Below are positions 26,942 to 36,593 of a DNA stretch of 64,000 nucleotides, piece by piece. Source of the stretch: Variovorax sp. PAMC 28711 (GTDB lineage: Bacteria; Pseudomonadota; Gammaproteobacteria; Burkholderiales; Burkholderiaceae_C). The notes under the pieces are model-generated. The model saw nothing but the letters and a program-made list of their open reading frames with translations, searched no databases and had not been told where the DNA came from. A program made the translations under genes and the position numbers. Numbering within the stretch: the first letter of the stretch is position 1; each line of letters starts with the position of its first letter. The stretch is from NCBI RefSeq assembly GCF_001577265.1, contig NZ_CP014517.1:2826501-2890500 (forward strand), given 5' to 3'.

Positions 26942-27727
26942 TCAGAGCAGGCCGGAGATTTTTTGCGCCGCATCGCGCAGCGCCGGCAGCATCGTCTCCT
27001 GCATCACCTTGGCGCTCGTGCGGTTCGCCTGGCCGCTGATGTTGAGCGCCGCGACCATGCGGCCGCTGCGGTTGACGATGGGCGCCGCAATGGAAACGAG
27101 GCCTTCTTCCAACTCCTGGTTGACCAGGCACCAGCGCTGCTTGCGTGCCTGCGACACCTTGGCGACGAGCGCTTCGATGTCGAACACCGTGTGTTTGGTG
27201 AGCGCCTCCGGTGCCGAGGCTTCGAGGCGGGCTCGCAGCGCGCTGTCGTCCAGTTCGGACAGCAGCAGCCGGCCCATCGAGGTGCACCAGGCCGGCAGCC
27301 GCGAGCCGACGCCCAGGCTGATGCTCATGATCTTGTGCGTGGGCACGCGCAGCACGTAGACGATGTCGGTCGCGTCGAGCACGGCCGCCGAGCACGACTC
27401 CTGCACCGCCTGCACCAGGGCTTCCATCACCGGCTCGGCGCGGTTCCAGATCGGCATGGACGAGAGGTAGGCGAAGCCGAGGTCGAGAATGCGCGGCGTC
27501 AGGCTGAAGAGCTTGCCGTCGGTCTCCACATAGCCCAGCGTTTGCAGCGTGAGCAAGATGCGGCGGGCGCCGGCCCGCGTGAGCCCACTGGCGGCGGCCA
27601 CTTCGCTGAGCGTCTGGCGCGGTGCCTTCGCGCTGAACGAGCGGATGACTTCCAGGCCGCGCGCGAACGACTGCACGTAGCTGTCGCCGGGGCGCGGATT
27701 TGCGGCTTTTTCGAGGGCGCTTGCCAT
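26942..27727 (-). CDS. pcaR: IclR-family regulator, probable PcaR
   Basis: The 261-residue regulator has an N-terminal winged HTH (SFARGLEVIRSFSAKAPRQTLSEVAAASGLTRAGARRILLTL in two adjoining stretches at about residues 20-60). An IclR effector domain follows, ending near SAAGIVNRS-type motif SIAAPIVNRSGRMVAALNISG. The N-terminal YVQSFARGLEVI is typical of PcaR/PobR-type proteins that control the beta-ketoadipate pathway with beta-ketoadipate or aromatic effectors. It is divergent from pcaIJF with a palindrome between them, and its own -35 box falls inside that palindrome, predicting autoregulation. Confidence 0.85.
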   Translation of the reverse strand: MASALEKAANPRPGDSYVQSFARGLEVIRSFSAKAPRQTLSEVAAASGLTRAGARRILLTLQTLGYVETDGKLFSLTPRILDLGFAYLSSMPIWNRAEPVMEALVQAVQESCSAAVLDATDIVYVLRVPTHKIMSISLGVGSRLPAWCTSMGRLLLSELDDSALRARLEASAPEALTKHTVFDIEALVAKVSQARKQRWCLVNQELEEGLVSIAAPIVNRSGRMVAALNISGQANRTSAKVMQETMLPALRDAAQKISGLL

Positions 27728-27751
27728 GGTGTGTGCGATCTCCTAAAATTC

Positions 27752-27797
27752 ATTATAAGAACAAACGTTCGTTATGCGAACAAATCCAGCGAACAAA
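27752..27797. promoter_or_regulatory. pcaR promoter and probable IclR (PcaR) operator
   Basis: On the minus strand, -35 TTCGCA (27780-27775) and -10 TATAAT (27757-27752) are 17 bases apart and serve pcaR. Overlapping them, GTTCG-N5-CGAAC (27767-27771, 27777-27781) is a perfect inverted repeat. GAACAAA recurs at 27759, 27778 and 27791. This resembles the repeat-plus-palindrome operators of PcaU/PobR proteins. Confidence 0.65.
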
Positions 27798-27851
27798 ATA
27801 TCGGCGCGTTTGCTTGGTGATTTCCCTCAATGCAACAGGAGACAAACTCAC

Positions 27852-28553
27852 ATGATCGACAAGATCGCCCACTCCGTCGCCGAGGCGATGGCGAACATCA
27901 AGGACGGTTCAACGGTCCTCATCGGCGGCTTCGGCACCGCCGGCATTCCCAACGAGCTGATCGACGGACTGATCGCACAGGGCGCGAAAGACCTCACCGT
28001 GGTCAACAACAACGCGGGCAATGCCGAAGTGGGTTTGGCCGCGCTGCTCAAGGCCGGCCGCGTGCGCAAGATCATCTGCAGCTTCCCGCGCCAGGCCGAC
28101 AGCCACGTATTCGACGGCCTTTACCGCGCCGGCAAGCTCGAACTGGAACTGGTTCCGCAAGGTAACCTGGCCGAGCGCATCCGCGCGGCGGGCGCCGGCA
28201 TCGGCGGATTCTTCTGCCCGACCGGCTACGGCACGCAACTCTCCGGCGACCGCGAAACGCGCGTCATCGACGGCGTGCACTACGTGCTCGAGTACCCGAT
28301 CCACGGCGACGTGGCGCTCATCAAGGCGGAGCGCGGCGACCGCTGGGGCAACCTGGTCTACCGCAAGGCCGCGCGCAACTTCGGCCCGGTGATGGCCATG
28401 GCCGCGAAGCAGACCATCGCGACCGTGCACGAGATCGCCGAGCTCGGGACGCTCGACCCCGAAACCATCGTGACGCCGGGCATCTTCGTGCAACAGATCG
28501 TCAGGATCGACCGCGTCGCCACCCAGGCCGGCGGCTTCAAGAAGGCAGCATGA
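27852..28553 (+). CDS. pcaI: 3-oxoadipate CoA-transferase subunit A
   Basis: Alpha chain of the heteromeric CoA-transferase that moves CoA from succinyl-CoA to beta-ketoadipate. The 233 residues contain the GxxxxxG-type CoA-binding start STVLIGGFGTAGIPNELID and the conserved NNAGN segment, followed by CSFPRQADSHVFDGLY. An AGGAG precedes the ATG by 9 bases. It overlaps pcaJ by ATGA, ensuring 1:1 expression. First gene of pcaIJF, driven from the pcaR-pcaI gap. Confidence 0.95.
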   Translation: MIDKIAHSVAEAMANIKDGSTVLIGGFGTAGIPNELIDGLIAQGAKDLTVVNNNAGNAEVGLAALLKAGRVRKIICSFPRQADSHVFDGLYRAGKLELELVPQGNLAERIRAAGAGIGGFFCPTGYGTQLSGDRETRVIDGVHYVLEYPIHGDVALIKAERGDRWGNLVYRKAARNFGPVMAMAAKQTIATVHEIAELGTLDPETIVTPGIFVQQIVRIDRVATQAGGFKKAA

Positions 28554-29221
28554 CCATGATCTCCACCCCAACCCATGCCGCCACTTATCAGCGGCGCACC
28601 AAGGACCAGCTCGCCGCGCGGGTGGCACAGGACATCTTCGACGGCGCCGTCGTCAACCTCGGCATCGGCCAGCCGACGCTCGTCGCCAACCATCTGCCCG
28701 CGGGCCGCGAAGTGATTTTGCAGAGCGAGAACGGCATCCTCGGCATGGGTCCGGCGCCCGCCGCCGGCGAAGAAGATTACGACCTCATCAACGCCGGCAA
28801 GCAGCCCGTCACGCTGCTGCCGGGCGGCTCGTTCTTCCACCATGCCGACAGCTTCGCGATGATGCGCGGCGGCCACCTCGACATCTGCGTGCTCGGCGCG
28901 TTCCAGGTGTCGGCCACCGGCGACCTGGCCAACTGGCACACCGGCGAGAAGGACGCGATTCCCGCCGTCGGCGGTGCCATGGACCTCGCCATCGGCGCCA
29001 AGCAGACCTGGGTCATGATGGATTTGCTGACCAAGCAGGGCGTGAGCAAGCTCGTCGAGCAGTGCACCTATCCGCTGACCGGCATCGCGTGCGTGAAGCG
29101 GGTGTATTCCGATCTCGCCACACTCGAATGCACACCGCTGGGCCTCAAGCTGATCGACAAGGTCGACGGCCTCGAACACGCCGAACTCGAAAAGCTGGTC
29201 GGCCTGCCGATCGCCACCTGA
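28550..29221 (+). CDS. pcaJ: 3-oxoadipate CoA-transferase subunit B
   Basis: Beta chain of the CoA-transferase, carrying the catalytic Glu in SENGILGMGP near residue 63. The 223-residue protein also has the conserved LPGGSFFHHADSFAMMRGGH and GAMDLAIGAKQTWVMM segments. The ATG at 28550 overlaps the pcaI stop; a second ATG at 28556 would remove two residues. Followed by pcaF after 23 bases. Confidence 0.95.
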   Translation: MTMISTPTHAATYQRRTKDQLAARVAQDIFDGAVVNLGIGQPTLVANHLPAGREVILQSENGILGMGPAPAAGEEDYDLINAGKQPVTLLPGGSFFHHADSFAMMRGGHLDICVLGAFQVSATGDLANWHTGEKDAIPAVGGAMDLAIGAKQTWVMMDLLTKQGVSKLVEQCTYPLTGIACVKRVYSDLATLECTPLGLKLIDKVDGLEHAELEKLVGLPIAT

Positions 29222-29244
29222 ACACCCTTCACGAGAGACACCAC

Positions 29245-30450
29245 ATGACGAATCAAGCTTTCATTTGCGACGCCATCCGCACGCCCTTCGGCCGCTACGG
29301 CGGCGCCCTCAGCAGCGTACGCACCGACGACCTCGGCGCGGTGCCGTTGCGCGCCTTGATGGAACGCAACCCCAACGTCGACTGGCAGGCCGTGGGCGAC
29401 GTCATCTATGGCTGCGCCAACCAGGCCGGCGAAGACAACCGCAACGTCGCGCGCATGTCGGCGCTGCTGGCCGGCCTGCCGCTCGAACTGGGCGGCGCGA
29501 CCCTCAATCGCCTGTGCGGCTCGGGGCTCGATGCAGTGGGCACGGCGGCGCGCGCGATCAAGGCCGGCGAGGCCGGCCTGATGATCGCCGGCGGCGTCGA
29601 GAGCATGAGCCGGGCCCCCTTCGTGATGCCCAAGGCCGAGAGCGCGTTCAGCCGCGCCAATGCGGTTTACGACACCACCATCGGCTGGCGCTTCGTCAAC
29701 AAGAAGATGAAGGAACTCTACGGCGTCGACTCGATGCCCGAGACCGCCGAGAACGTCGCGACCGACTACAAGATCGAGCGCGAAGCGCAAGACCGCATGG
29801 CGCTCGCGTCGCAGCAGCGCGCGGTCGCGTCGCAGAAGTCCGGCTTCTTCGACGCCGAGATCGTGCCGGTGCATGTGCCGCAGAAGAAGGGCGACGCGAT
29901 CGTCGTCAACAAGGACGAGCACCCGCGCGAGACCAGCATGGAGTCGCTGGCCAAGCTCAAGGGCGTGGTGCGGCCCGACGGCACGGTCACGGCCGGCAAT
30001 GCCAGCGGCGTGAACGACGGCGCCTGCGCGCTGCTGCTGGCCGATGAAGCCAGCGCCACCAAGTACGGCCTGACGCCGCGTGCACGCGTGGTGGGCATGG
30101 CCACGGCGGGCGTGGCGCCGCGCGTGATGGGCATCGGCCCGGCGCCGGCCACGCAAAAAGTGCTGGCGCTCACCGGCCTCACGATCGACCAGATGGACGT
30201 GATCGAACTCAACGAAGCCTTCGCGGCGCAAGGCCTCGCGGTGCTGCGTTTGCTGGGCCTGAAAGACGACGACGCGCGCGTCAACATCAACGGCGGCGCC
30301 ATCGCTTTGGGCCACCCGCTGGGCGCCAGCGGCGCGCGGCTGGCCACCACCGCGGTGAACCAGCTGCACAAGCAGGGCGGTCGCTATGCGCTGTGCACGA
30401 TGTGCATCGGCGTGGGGCAGGGCATCGCCGTGATCCTCGAACGCGTCTGA
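29245..30450 (+). CDS. pcaF: Beta-ketoadipyl-CoA thiolase
   Basis: Thiolase that splits beta-ketoadipyl-CoA to acetyl-CoA and succinyl-CoA, ending the protocatechuate branch. In 401 residues, the acyl-accepting Cys is in LNRLCGSGLDAV near residue 90. The second half has NEAFAAQGLAVL, the catalytic His in GGAIALGHPLGASGAR, and the C-terminal Cys in LCTMCIGVGQG. The PcaF subtype is inferred from the SVRTDDLGAVPL N-terminus and its position after pcaIJ. A GAGAGA element precedes the ATG. Confidence 0.96.
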   Translation: MTNQAFICDAIRTPFGRYGGALSSVRTDDLGAVPLRALMERNPNVDWQAVGDVIYGCANQAGEDNRNVARMSALLAGLPLELGGATLNRLCGSGLDAVGTAARAIKAGEAGLMIAGGVESMSRAPFVMPKAESAFSRANAVYDTTIGWRFVNKKMKELYGVDSMPETAENVATDYKIEREAQDRMALASQQRAVASQKSGFFDAEIVPVHVPQKKGDAIVVNKDEHPRETSMESLAKLKGVVRPDGTVTAGNASGVNDGACALLLADEASATKYGLTPRARVVGMATAGVAPRVMGIGPAPATQKVLALTGLTIDQMDVIELNEAFAAQGLAVLRLLGLKDDDARVNINGGAIALGHPLGASGARLATTAVNQLHKQGGRYALCTMCIGVGQGIAVILERV

Positions 30451-30458
30451 GACCTGCC

Positions 30459-31409
30459 ATGACCCATCCCTTCACCGACACCCCCAGCCTCTGCGGACCG
30501 CTGCGCAAGCCGCACCAGATGCTCGCGCATCAGAAGTACGACGGCCACAAGTCCATCCACGACGACGCGATGGCCGAAGGCCTCGGCCTGCGCGCCGGCC
30601 CGATCGAGGGGCCGACGCACTTCAGCCAGTTCGATCCGCTCCTGTTCCAGGTCTTCGGGCAGGCCTGGTTCGAGACCGGCTGCATCAGCGCGCATTACCA
30701 GAACATGGTGGTCGAGGGCGAAGAGGTGCGTGCCTTCGTGCTGCCGCCGACGCGCCCGGACGACCGCTTCGTGCGCATCCATGCCGAGAAGCGCGACGGC
30801 ACACCGGTGCTCACCGGCAGCGCGTCGATCGGCAATGCCGAAGGCCTGCCGCACGAGATCCAGTTGCGCATGGCCAAACTGCGCCCTGCGACGGGGCTTG
30901 TGATCAACCGCGACCTGAAGGTCGGGCAGCGCGGCGCCGCGGTCGAAAAAATCCGCATGGGCTTCGACCAGCACATGGGCGACCACTATCCATTCACGCT
31001 GGCCGACAAGCTGAAGGTCATCACCGAGCCCTGCGCCTGGTACACGAAAGAAGAGGGTGCGAAGTCGCCGTGGGGCCGCGCGATCATCCCGATGGAAATG
31101 ATCAGCGTGCTGCTCGGCAGCACCAGCCCCGAAGCCGGGCTCAGTGGGCGCAAACCGGCGGTCGGCCTGTTCGCCGGGCAGGAGATCCGTTTGCTGAAGG
31201 GACCGCTGTTCGTCGACCAGGACTACGAGCTCGAACGCGAGATCGTCGCGCTCAGCGAGAGCGCTCGCACGGAATCGGTGTGGATCCGCACGCGTGTCTA
31301 CGAAGCGGGTTCGCGCGCGTTGGTGGCGGAGATGATCCTCAACGGCGCGGTGATGAAGGCCTCTTATGCGGCCTACGAGGCTGAGGCGAAGCAGCTGGGC
31401 CTGAGCTGA
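30459..31409 (+). CDS. Hot-dog-fold-like protein downstream of pcaF (function unknown)
   Basis: The 316-residue protein starts 8 bases after the pcaF stop and is clearly in the same operon. Sequence suggests a double hot-dog protein of the MaoC/thioesterase kind. The segment AGPIEGPTHFSQFDPLL resembles a hot-dog active-site helix, and IVALSESARTESVWIRTRVYEAGS resembles the second hot-dog sheet. A catalytic HD motif is not obvious. It might hydrolyse or hydrate an acyl-CoA from an aromatic or branched acid, but no named family is recognised. The stop codon is the first arm of a strong hairpin. Confidence 0.7.
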   Translation: MTHPFTDTPSLCGPLRKPHQMLAHQKYDGHKSIHDDAMAEGLGLRAGPIEGPTHFSQFDPLLFQVFGQAWFETGCISAHYQNMVVEGEEVRAFVLPPTRPDDRFVRIHAEKRDGTPVLTGSASIGNAEGLPHEIQLRMAKLRPATGLVINRDLKVGQRGAAVEKIRMGFDQHMGDHYPFTLADKLKVITEPCAWYTKEEGAKSPWGRAIIPMEMISVLLGSTSPEAGLSGRKPAVGLFAGQEIRLLKGPLFVDQDYELEREIVALSESARTESVWIRTRVYEAGSRALVAEMILNGAVMKASYAAYEAEAKQLGLS

Positions 31410-31431
31410 CCGGCCGTCGATCGGCCGGTCA
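31407..31431. terminator. Perfect 10-bp hairpin between convergent genes
   Basis: TGACCGGCCG - TCGAT - CGGCCGGTCA overlaps the stop codon of the hot-dog gene and lies 18 bases from the stop of convergent icd. It has no T-tract, so it may block 3' exonuclease or aid factor-dependent termination rather than act as a classic terminator. Confidence 0.5.
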
Positions 31432-31448
31432 GGGGTTCAGGCTCAGGC

Positions 31449-33686
<2,238 letters not shown>

Positions 33687-33731
33687 GGGTGACCTCTTGT
33701 GCAATGAACCCGCAACTTTAGCGCGTCGCTC

Positions 33732-34196
33732 TCAGCGTCGATGTTTTTTGGCCCATTTGGCAGGGGGTTTTGGTGGGATACCGAGCGCGGCGCGTGCGAG
33801 GGCGTCGGCCTCGCCGTTGCGATGACGCGGGATCCACTGCACCTCGGCGCGCTCGAAGCTGTGCAGCAGCGTGCGCGCTTCGTCGAAGAGCGCGGCCAGG
33901 CGCACGACCGGTTTCGCCGGCACGGCGGCGAGCTGCGCGACCAGCACGCTGTTGTCGCTGAACGCCCGCACGGCGGTCGCGCCCTGGGCGTTGAGCGCCT
34001 GCAGTGCCGCGATCAGTGCGCGCAGTTCGGCTTCGTTGTTGCAGCCGATGGCGTGCGTGGCGACGGAAAGCGTCTGGCGCGCGCCGTCCGGCGCGGTGAT
34101 GACGGCGCCGAGGCCCATGCGTCCCGGATTGGGAACCGCGCTGCCGTCACAGAAGACGGTCCATTCGCCAGCGGCCGCCGGCGCGGGCGCGCTCAT
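33732..34196 (-). CDS. RNase HI-like protein
   Basis: The 154-residue RNase H-fold protein retains all acidic catalytic positions: Asp in FCDGSAVPNPG, Glu in NNEAELRAL, Asp in FSDNSVLV and Asp in HRNGEADALAR. It probably cleaves RNA of RNA-DNA hybrids. It resembles the short RnhA paralogues lacking the basic handle rather than canonical E. coli RnhA, and has a basic Pro/Lys-rich tail (PPKPPAKWAKKHRR). The ATG overlaps the stop of the deoxyribosyltransferase gene (ATGA), giving a two-gene nucleotide/nucleic-acid unit. Confidence 0.85.
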   Translation of the reverse strand: MSAPAPAAAGEWTVFCDGSAVPNPGRMGLGAVITAPDGARQTLSVATHAIGCNNEAELRALIAALQALNAQGATAVRAFSDNSVLVAQLAAVPAKPVVRLAALFDEARTLLHSFERAEVQWIPRHRNGEADALARAALGIPPKPPAKWAKKHRR

Positions 34197-34741
34197 GGCC
34201 GCTGGGAAGCGCGCAGCAGCACGGCCAATTGCGCCAGTGCAGCCGCCGACGAGGGGGCGATGTCCACCGAACGGGTGAGCATCAGGTTGAGTCGTTGGCC
34301 CAGCCCCTCGACCATCGCGCCGCTCGCGATCTCGCGTGTGACGCCTTGGCTGTCGAGCGCGCACGGAATGGTGCGCCCGACCCGATCGGCATAACTGTCT
34401 TCGGCCACGCCGTAGGCCACGACGGGCTTGCCCAGCGCGCGCGCGAAGCCGACTTCGAACACGGTGCCGGAGTCGGGCTCGTGCCCGCGGAAATTCACCA
34501 GGTTGGCGATCACGCCGTCGGCCGAGCGGATCAGCGCGATGTTGCCGTCGTAGATGCGCTGCGCGAGCGCCTCGTCCGAGCCGGTGAATCCCTCTGCAAG
34601 ACCGCCGTCCGACGGTTCGATGCCGGCCAGACCGAGCCGGTCGCACGTCGCGCGCAACCCGTCGAAAACCTGCCGGCTTTGGGGGAAGAAAACGTCGGGC
34701 CCGGCGAGGTAGATGCGAGGCCGCGAAAGGGTGGAGTTCAT
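34193..34741 (-). CDS. Nucleoside 2-deoxyribosyltransferase
   Basis: The 182-residue enzyme transfers deoxyribose between bases or cleaves deoxynucleotide N-glycosidic bonds in salvage. Family marks are the start RIYLAGPDVFFPQ (nucleotide-binding loop), NIALIRSADGVIANLVNFRGHEPDSGT and the catalytic Glu in GTVFEVGFARALGKPVVAY. Co-translated with the RNase HI-like gene. Whether it prefers free bases or nucleotides (a house-cleaning role) is not resolvable. Confidence 0.88.
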   Translation of the reverse strand: MNSTLSRPRIYLAGPDVFFPQSRQVFDGLRATCDRLGLAGIEPSDGGLAEGFTGSDEALAQRIYDGNIALIRSADGVIANLVNFRGHEPDSGTVFEVGFARALGKPVVAYGVAEDSYADRVGRTIPCALDSQGVTREIASGAMVEGLGQRLNLMLTRSVDIAPSSAAALAQLAVLLRASQRP

Positions 34742-34954
34742 GAAAACGTGTGTCGCGCGGTGCTCGGGTTCGAAGTATAGAAGTCGGCTTTTCCGTCCTC
34801 CCGGCGATGGAGGTCGCTTGGCTTAGAACTTTGTGCCGCGTCCGGGCGCGTTTTGCGTGCCGGTGTTAGCCAAATGGCGAATAGAGCCCAACGCGCAGAA
34901 GTGTGAGACTGCGTTTCGTCCCAACCGCTGCCGGAAAACCGGCGGGAGCCCCTC

Positions 34955-35245
34955 ATGCACGTTCTCTCGCAGACCGGATTCGTCGTCGCACTTCTGTGCG
35001 TCCTCAGCGTGGGGCTGTTCGTGGTGGTGGCGATGAGCCGTTACGCCAACCCGCTGGATGACGAGCTGGCGCACAGCATCCGCGAATCGGCGGTGCTGGT
35101 CGACAGCTGCGCGCACACGATCGACGGAAAACCGTTGGTGGAAAGCGCTTTCATGGAACTTGGCGCCGCACGACGGCAGCCACCTGCGCGTCGCCTTCAC
35201 CTGACGCACCCGGCGTCTGGCGGGAGCGCAGCGACGCAACGCTGA
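34955..35245 (+). CDS. Small N-terminally membrane-anchored protein, possibly frameshifted
   Basis: The 96-residue ORF has a GGGAG ribosome-binding site 7 bases upstream and one N-terminal membrane helix (about residues 7-27), then a soluble segment (MSRYANPLDDELAHSIRESA). Codon third positions are strongly G/C up to about base 35145 and then degrade into an Arg/Ala-rich tail. The +1-shifted frame carries high-GC3 codons for WNLAPHDGSHLRVAFT and a stop at 35204. The real protein may therefore be about 83 residues with a single-base error or mutation near 35140-35150. No family recognised. Confidence 0.5.
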   Translation: MHVLSQTGFVVALLCVLSVGLFVVVAMSRYANPLDDELAHSIRESAVLVDSCAHTIDGKPLVESAFMELGAARRQPPARRLHLTHPASGGSAATQR

Positions 35246-35312
35246 GCGCAGCGCGGGCCCGATCTGGGCATGATGGCGGTCCACCCCGAACCCATCACGA
35301 CCCGGAGACCCC

Positions 35313-36077
35313 ATGTCCACATCCCATCTCATCCTGCTCACCGGCGCTTCACGCGGCATGGGGCGCGCCATGGCCGAGCAGTTGCTGCAGCCGGGCAATG
35401 TGCTGGTCTGCCTGTCGCGCCACAGCGTGGCGGAACTCTCGGCGGCCGCGAAGGCGCACGACGTGTCGCTCGAACAATGGGAAGCAGACCTCGCCGATCC
35501 GGTGCCGGTCGCGGCGCGCGTCGCCGAGTGGCTGGGCCAGCAGGATGCGCAAGCCTTCGACCATGCCACGCTCATCAACAACGCCGGCACCATCGGCGAC
35601 CCGCGACCACTGGCCGCCGCCGATGCCGCTTCGCTGGCGCAGGCGATGCGCGTCGGACTCGAAGCGCCGTTGCTGCTCACCTCGGCGTTCCTGCGCGCCA
35701 CCCGGGACTGGCGCGCCGCACGCAAGGTGCTGAACATTTCGTCGGGGCTCGGCCGCAACGCGATGGGGAGTCAGGCGTCGTACTGCGCGGCCAAGGCCGG
35801 CATGGACCATTTCTCGCGCGCCGTGGCGCTCGAGGAAGCGGCCGCGCAGAACGGTGCGCGCATCGTGTCGCTGGCGCCGGGCGTGATCGATACCGACATG
35901 CAGGTGCAGTTGCGTGCGACCGATCCGTCGCTGTTCCCGGACCGCACGCGCTTCGTCAACCTGCAGGCGCAGGGCCTGCTGGATTCGCCTGCGACCGCGG
36001 CCGGCAAGGTGCTGGCCTACCTGGCCCGGCCGGACTTCGGCAGCAACCCGGTGGCGGACGTTCGCGACGCTGCCTGA
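35313..36077 (+). CDS. Short-chain dehydrogenase/reductase (sepiapterin reductase-like)
   Basis: NAD(P)-dependent oxidoreductase of 254 residues. The cofactor loop TGASRGMGR is at about 10-18, NNAG at about 90, the catalytic Ser in ISSGLG, and YCAAK as the Tyr-Lys pair at about 160-164. A GGAG precedes the ATG. Arg after the first Gly of the loop favours NADP(H). The pattern resembles bacterial sepiapterin reductase/SDR YueD-like enzymes, but the substrate is unknown. Monocistronic; convergent with the marR gene 16 bases away. Confidence 0.85.
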   Translation: MSTSHLILLTGASRGMGRAMAEQLLQPGNVLVCLSRHSVAELSAAAKAHDVSLEQWEADLADPVPVAARVAEWLGQQDAQAFDHATLINNAGTIGDPRPLAAADAASLAQAMRVGLEAPLLLTSAFLRATRDWRAARKVLNISSGLGRNAMGSQASYCAAKAGMDHFSRAVALEEAAAQNGARIVSLAPGVIDTDMQVQLRATDPSLFPDRTRFVNLQAQGLLDSPATAAGKVLAYLARPDFGSNPVADVRDAA

Positions 36078-36093
36078 GCCGCGCCCGACGCGG

Positions 36094-36564
36094 TCACTGG
36101 TAGATTTTTTGCAGCAGGCGGATGAGTGACTCGCGCTCGCGCGCGCTCAGCCTGGCGCTGGCGTCGAGCTCCAGTTGCGTCACCGCTTGCTCGGCCTCGC
36201 GCACCAGCGTGTTGCCCGCTGGTGTGAGATGCAGGCCGACGGCACGACCGTCGTGCGGATGCGGGCGCCGTTCGATCAGGCCGCGGCTGTCCATCGACGC
36301 GATCAGGCTCACCAGGTTCGGCGGCAGCATGCCGAGCGTGCTGCACAGCTGGCGCGAGGTGGCGCCAGGGTTGTGCGCCAGCAGCGAGAGCACCGAAAAA
36401 TCGACCTGCTTGAGCCCGTACGGCGCCATGCGCTCGGCGAACACCTCGCTGATCATCGAATAGGCCCGCCGCGCGTTGTAGCCGACCAGTTCTTCGAGCA
36501 CCTGGCTGTCGAGCCGCTCCGACAAGGTCGGCGCTGCGGCGGGTTTTTTGCGGGAGGTGGCCAT
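36094..36564 (-). CDS. MarR-family regulator (candidate CouR-like)
   Basis: The 156-residue winged-helix repressor includes the wing/recognition region TSRQLCSTLGMLPPNLVSLIASMDSRG... and the RRPHPHDGRAVGLHLT beta-wing typical of MarR. It is the last gene of the long minus-strand run with the liv transporter, acyl-CoA dehydrogenase and hydroxycinnamate-type genes. In Rhodopseudomonas and Rhodococcus, MarR proteins (CouR) repress p-coumarate genes and are released by the aryl-CoA. The same role here is inferred from position only. It starts 29 bases after the dehydrogenase stop. Confidence 0.85.
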   Translation of the reverse strand: MATSRKKPAAAPTLSERLDSQVLEELVGYNARRAYSMISEVFAERMAPYGLKQVDFSVLSLLAHNPGATSRQLCSTLGMLPPNLVSLIASMDSRGLIERRPHPHDGRAVGLHLTPAGNTLVREAEQAVTQLELDASARLSARERESLIRLLQKIYQ

Positions 36565-36593
36565 CGGCGAAGGGTACTGCCGAAAGACGCGGC

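Noticed and set aside
31407..31431. Hairpin taken as an inverted terminal repeat of a mobile element
   Set aside because: No transposase, no partner copy and no target duplication nearby; it lies neatly between two convergent genes.
34823..35758. 311-codon minus-strand frame over the small membrane protein and SDR
   Set aside because: Covers a clear SDR on the other strand; the translation has no recognisable fold or signal.
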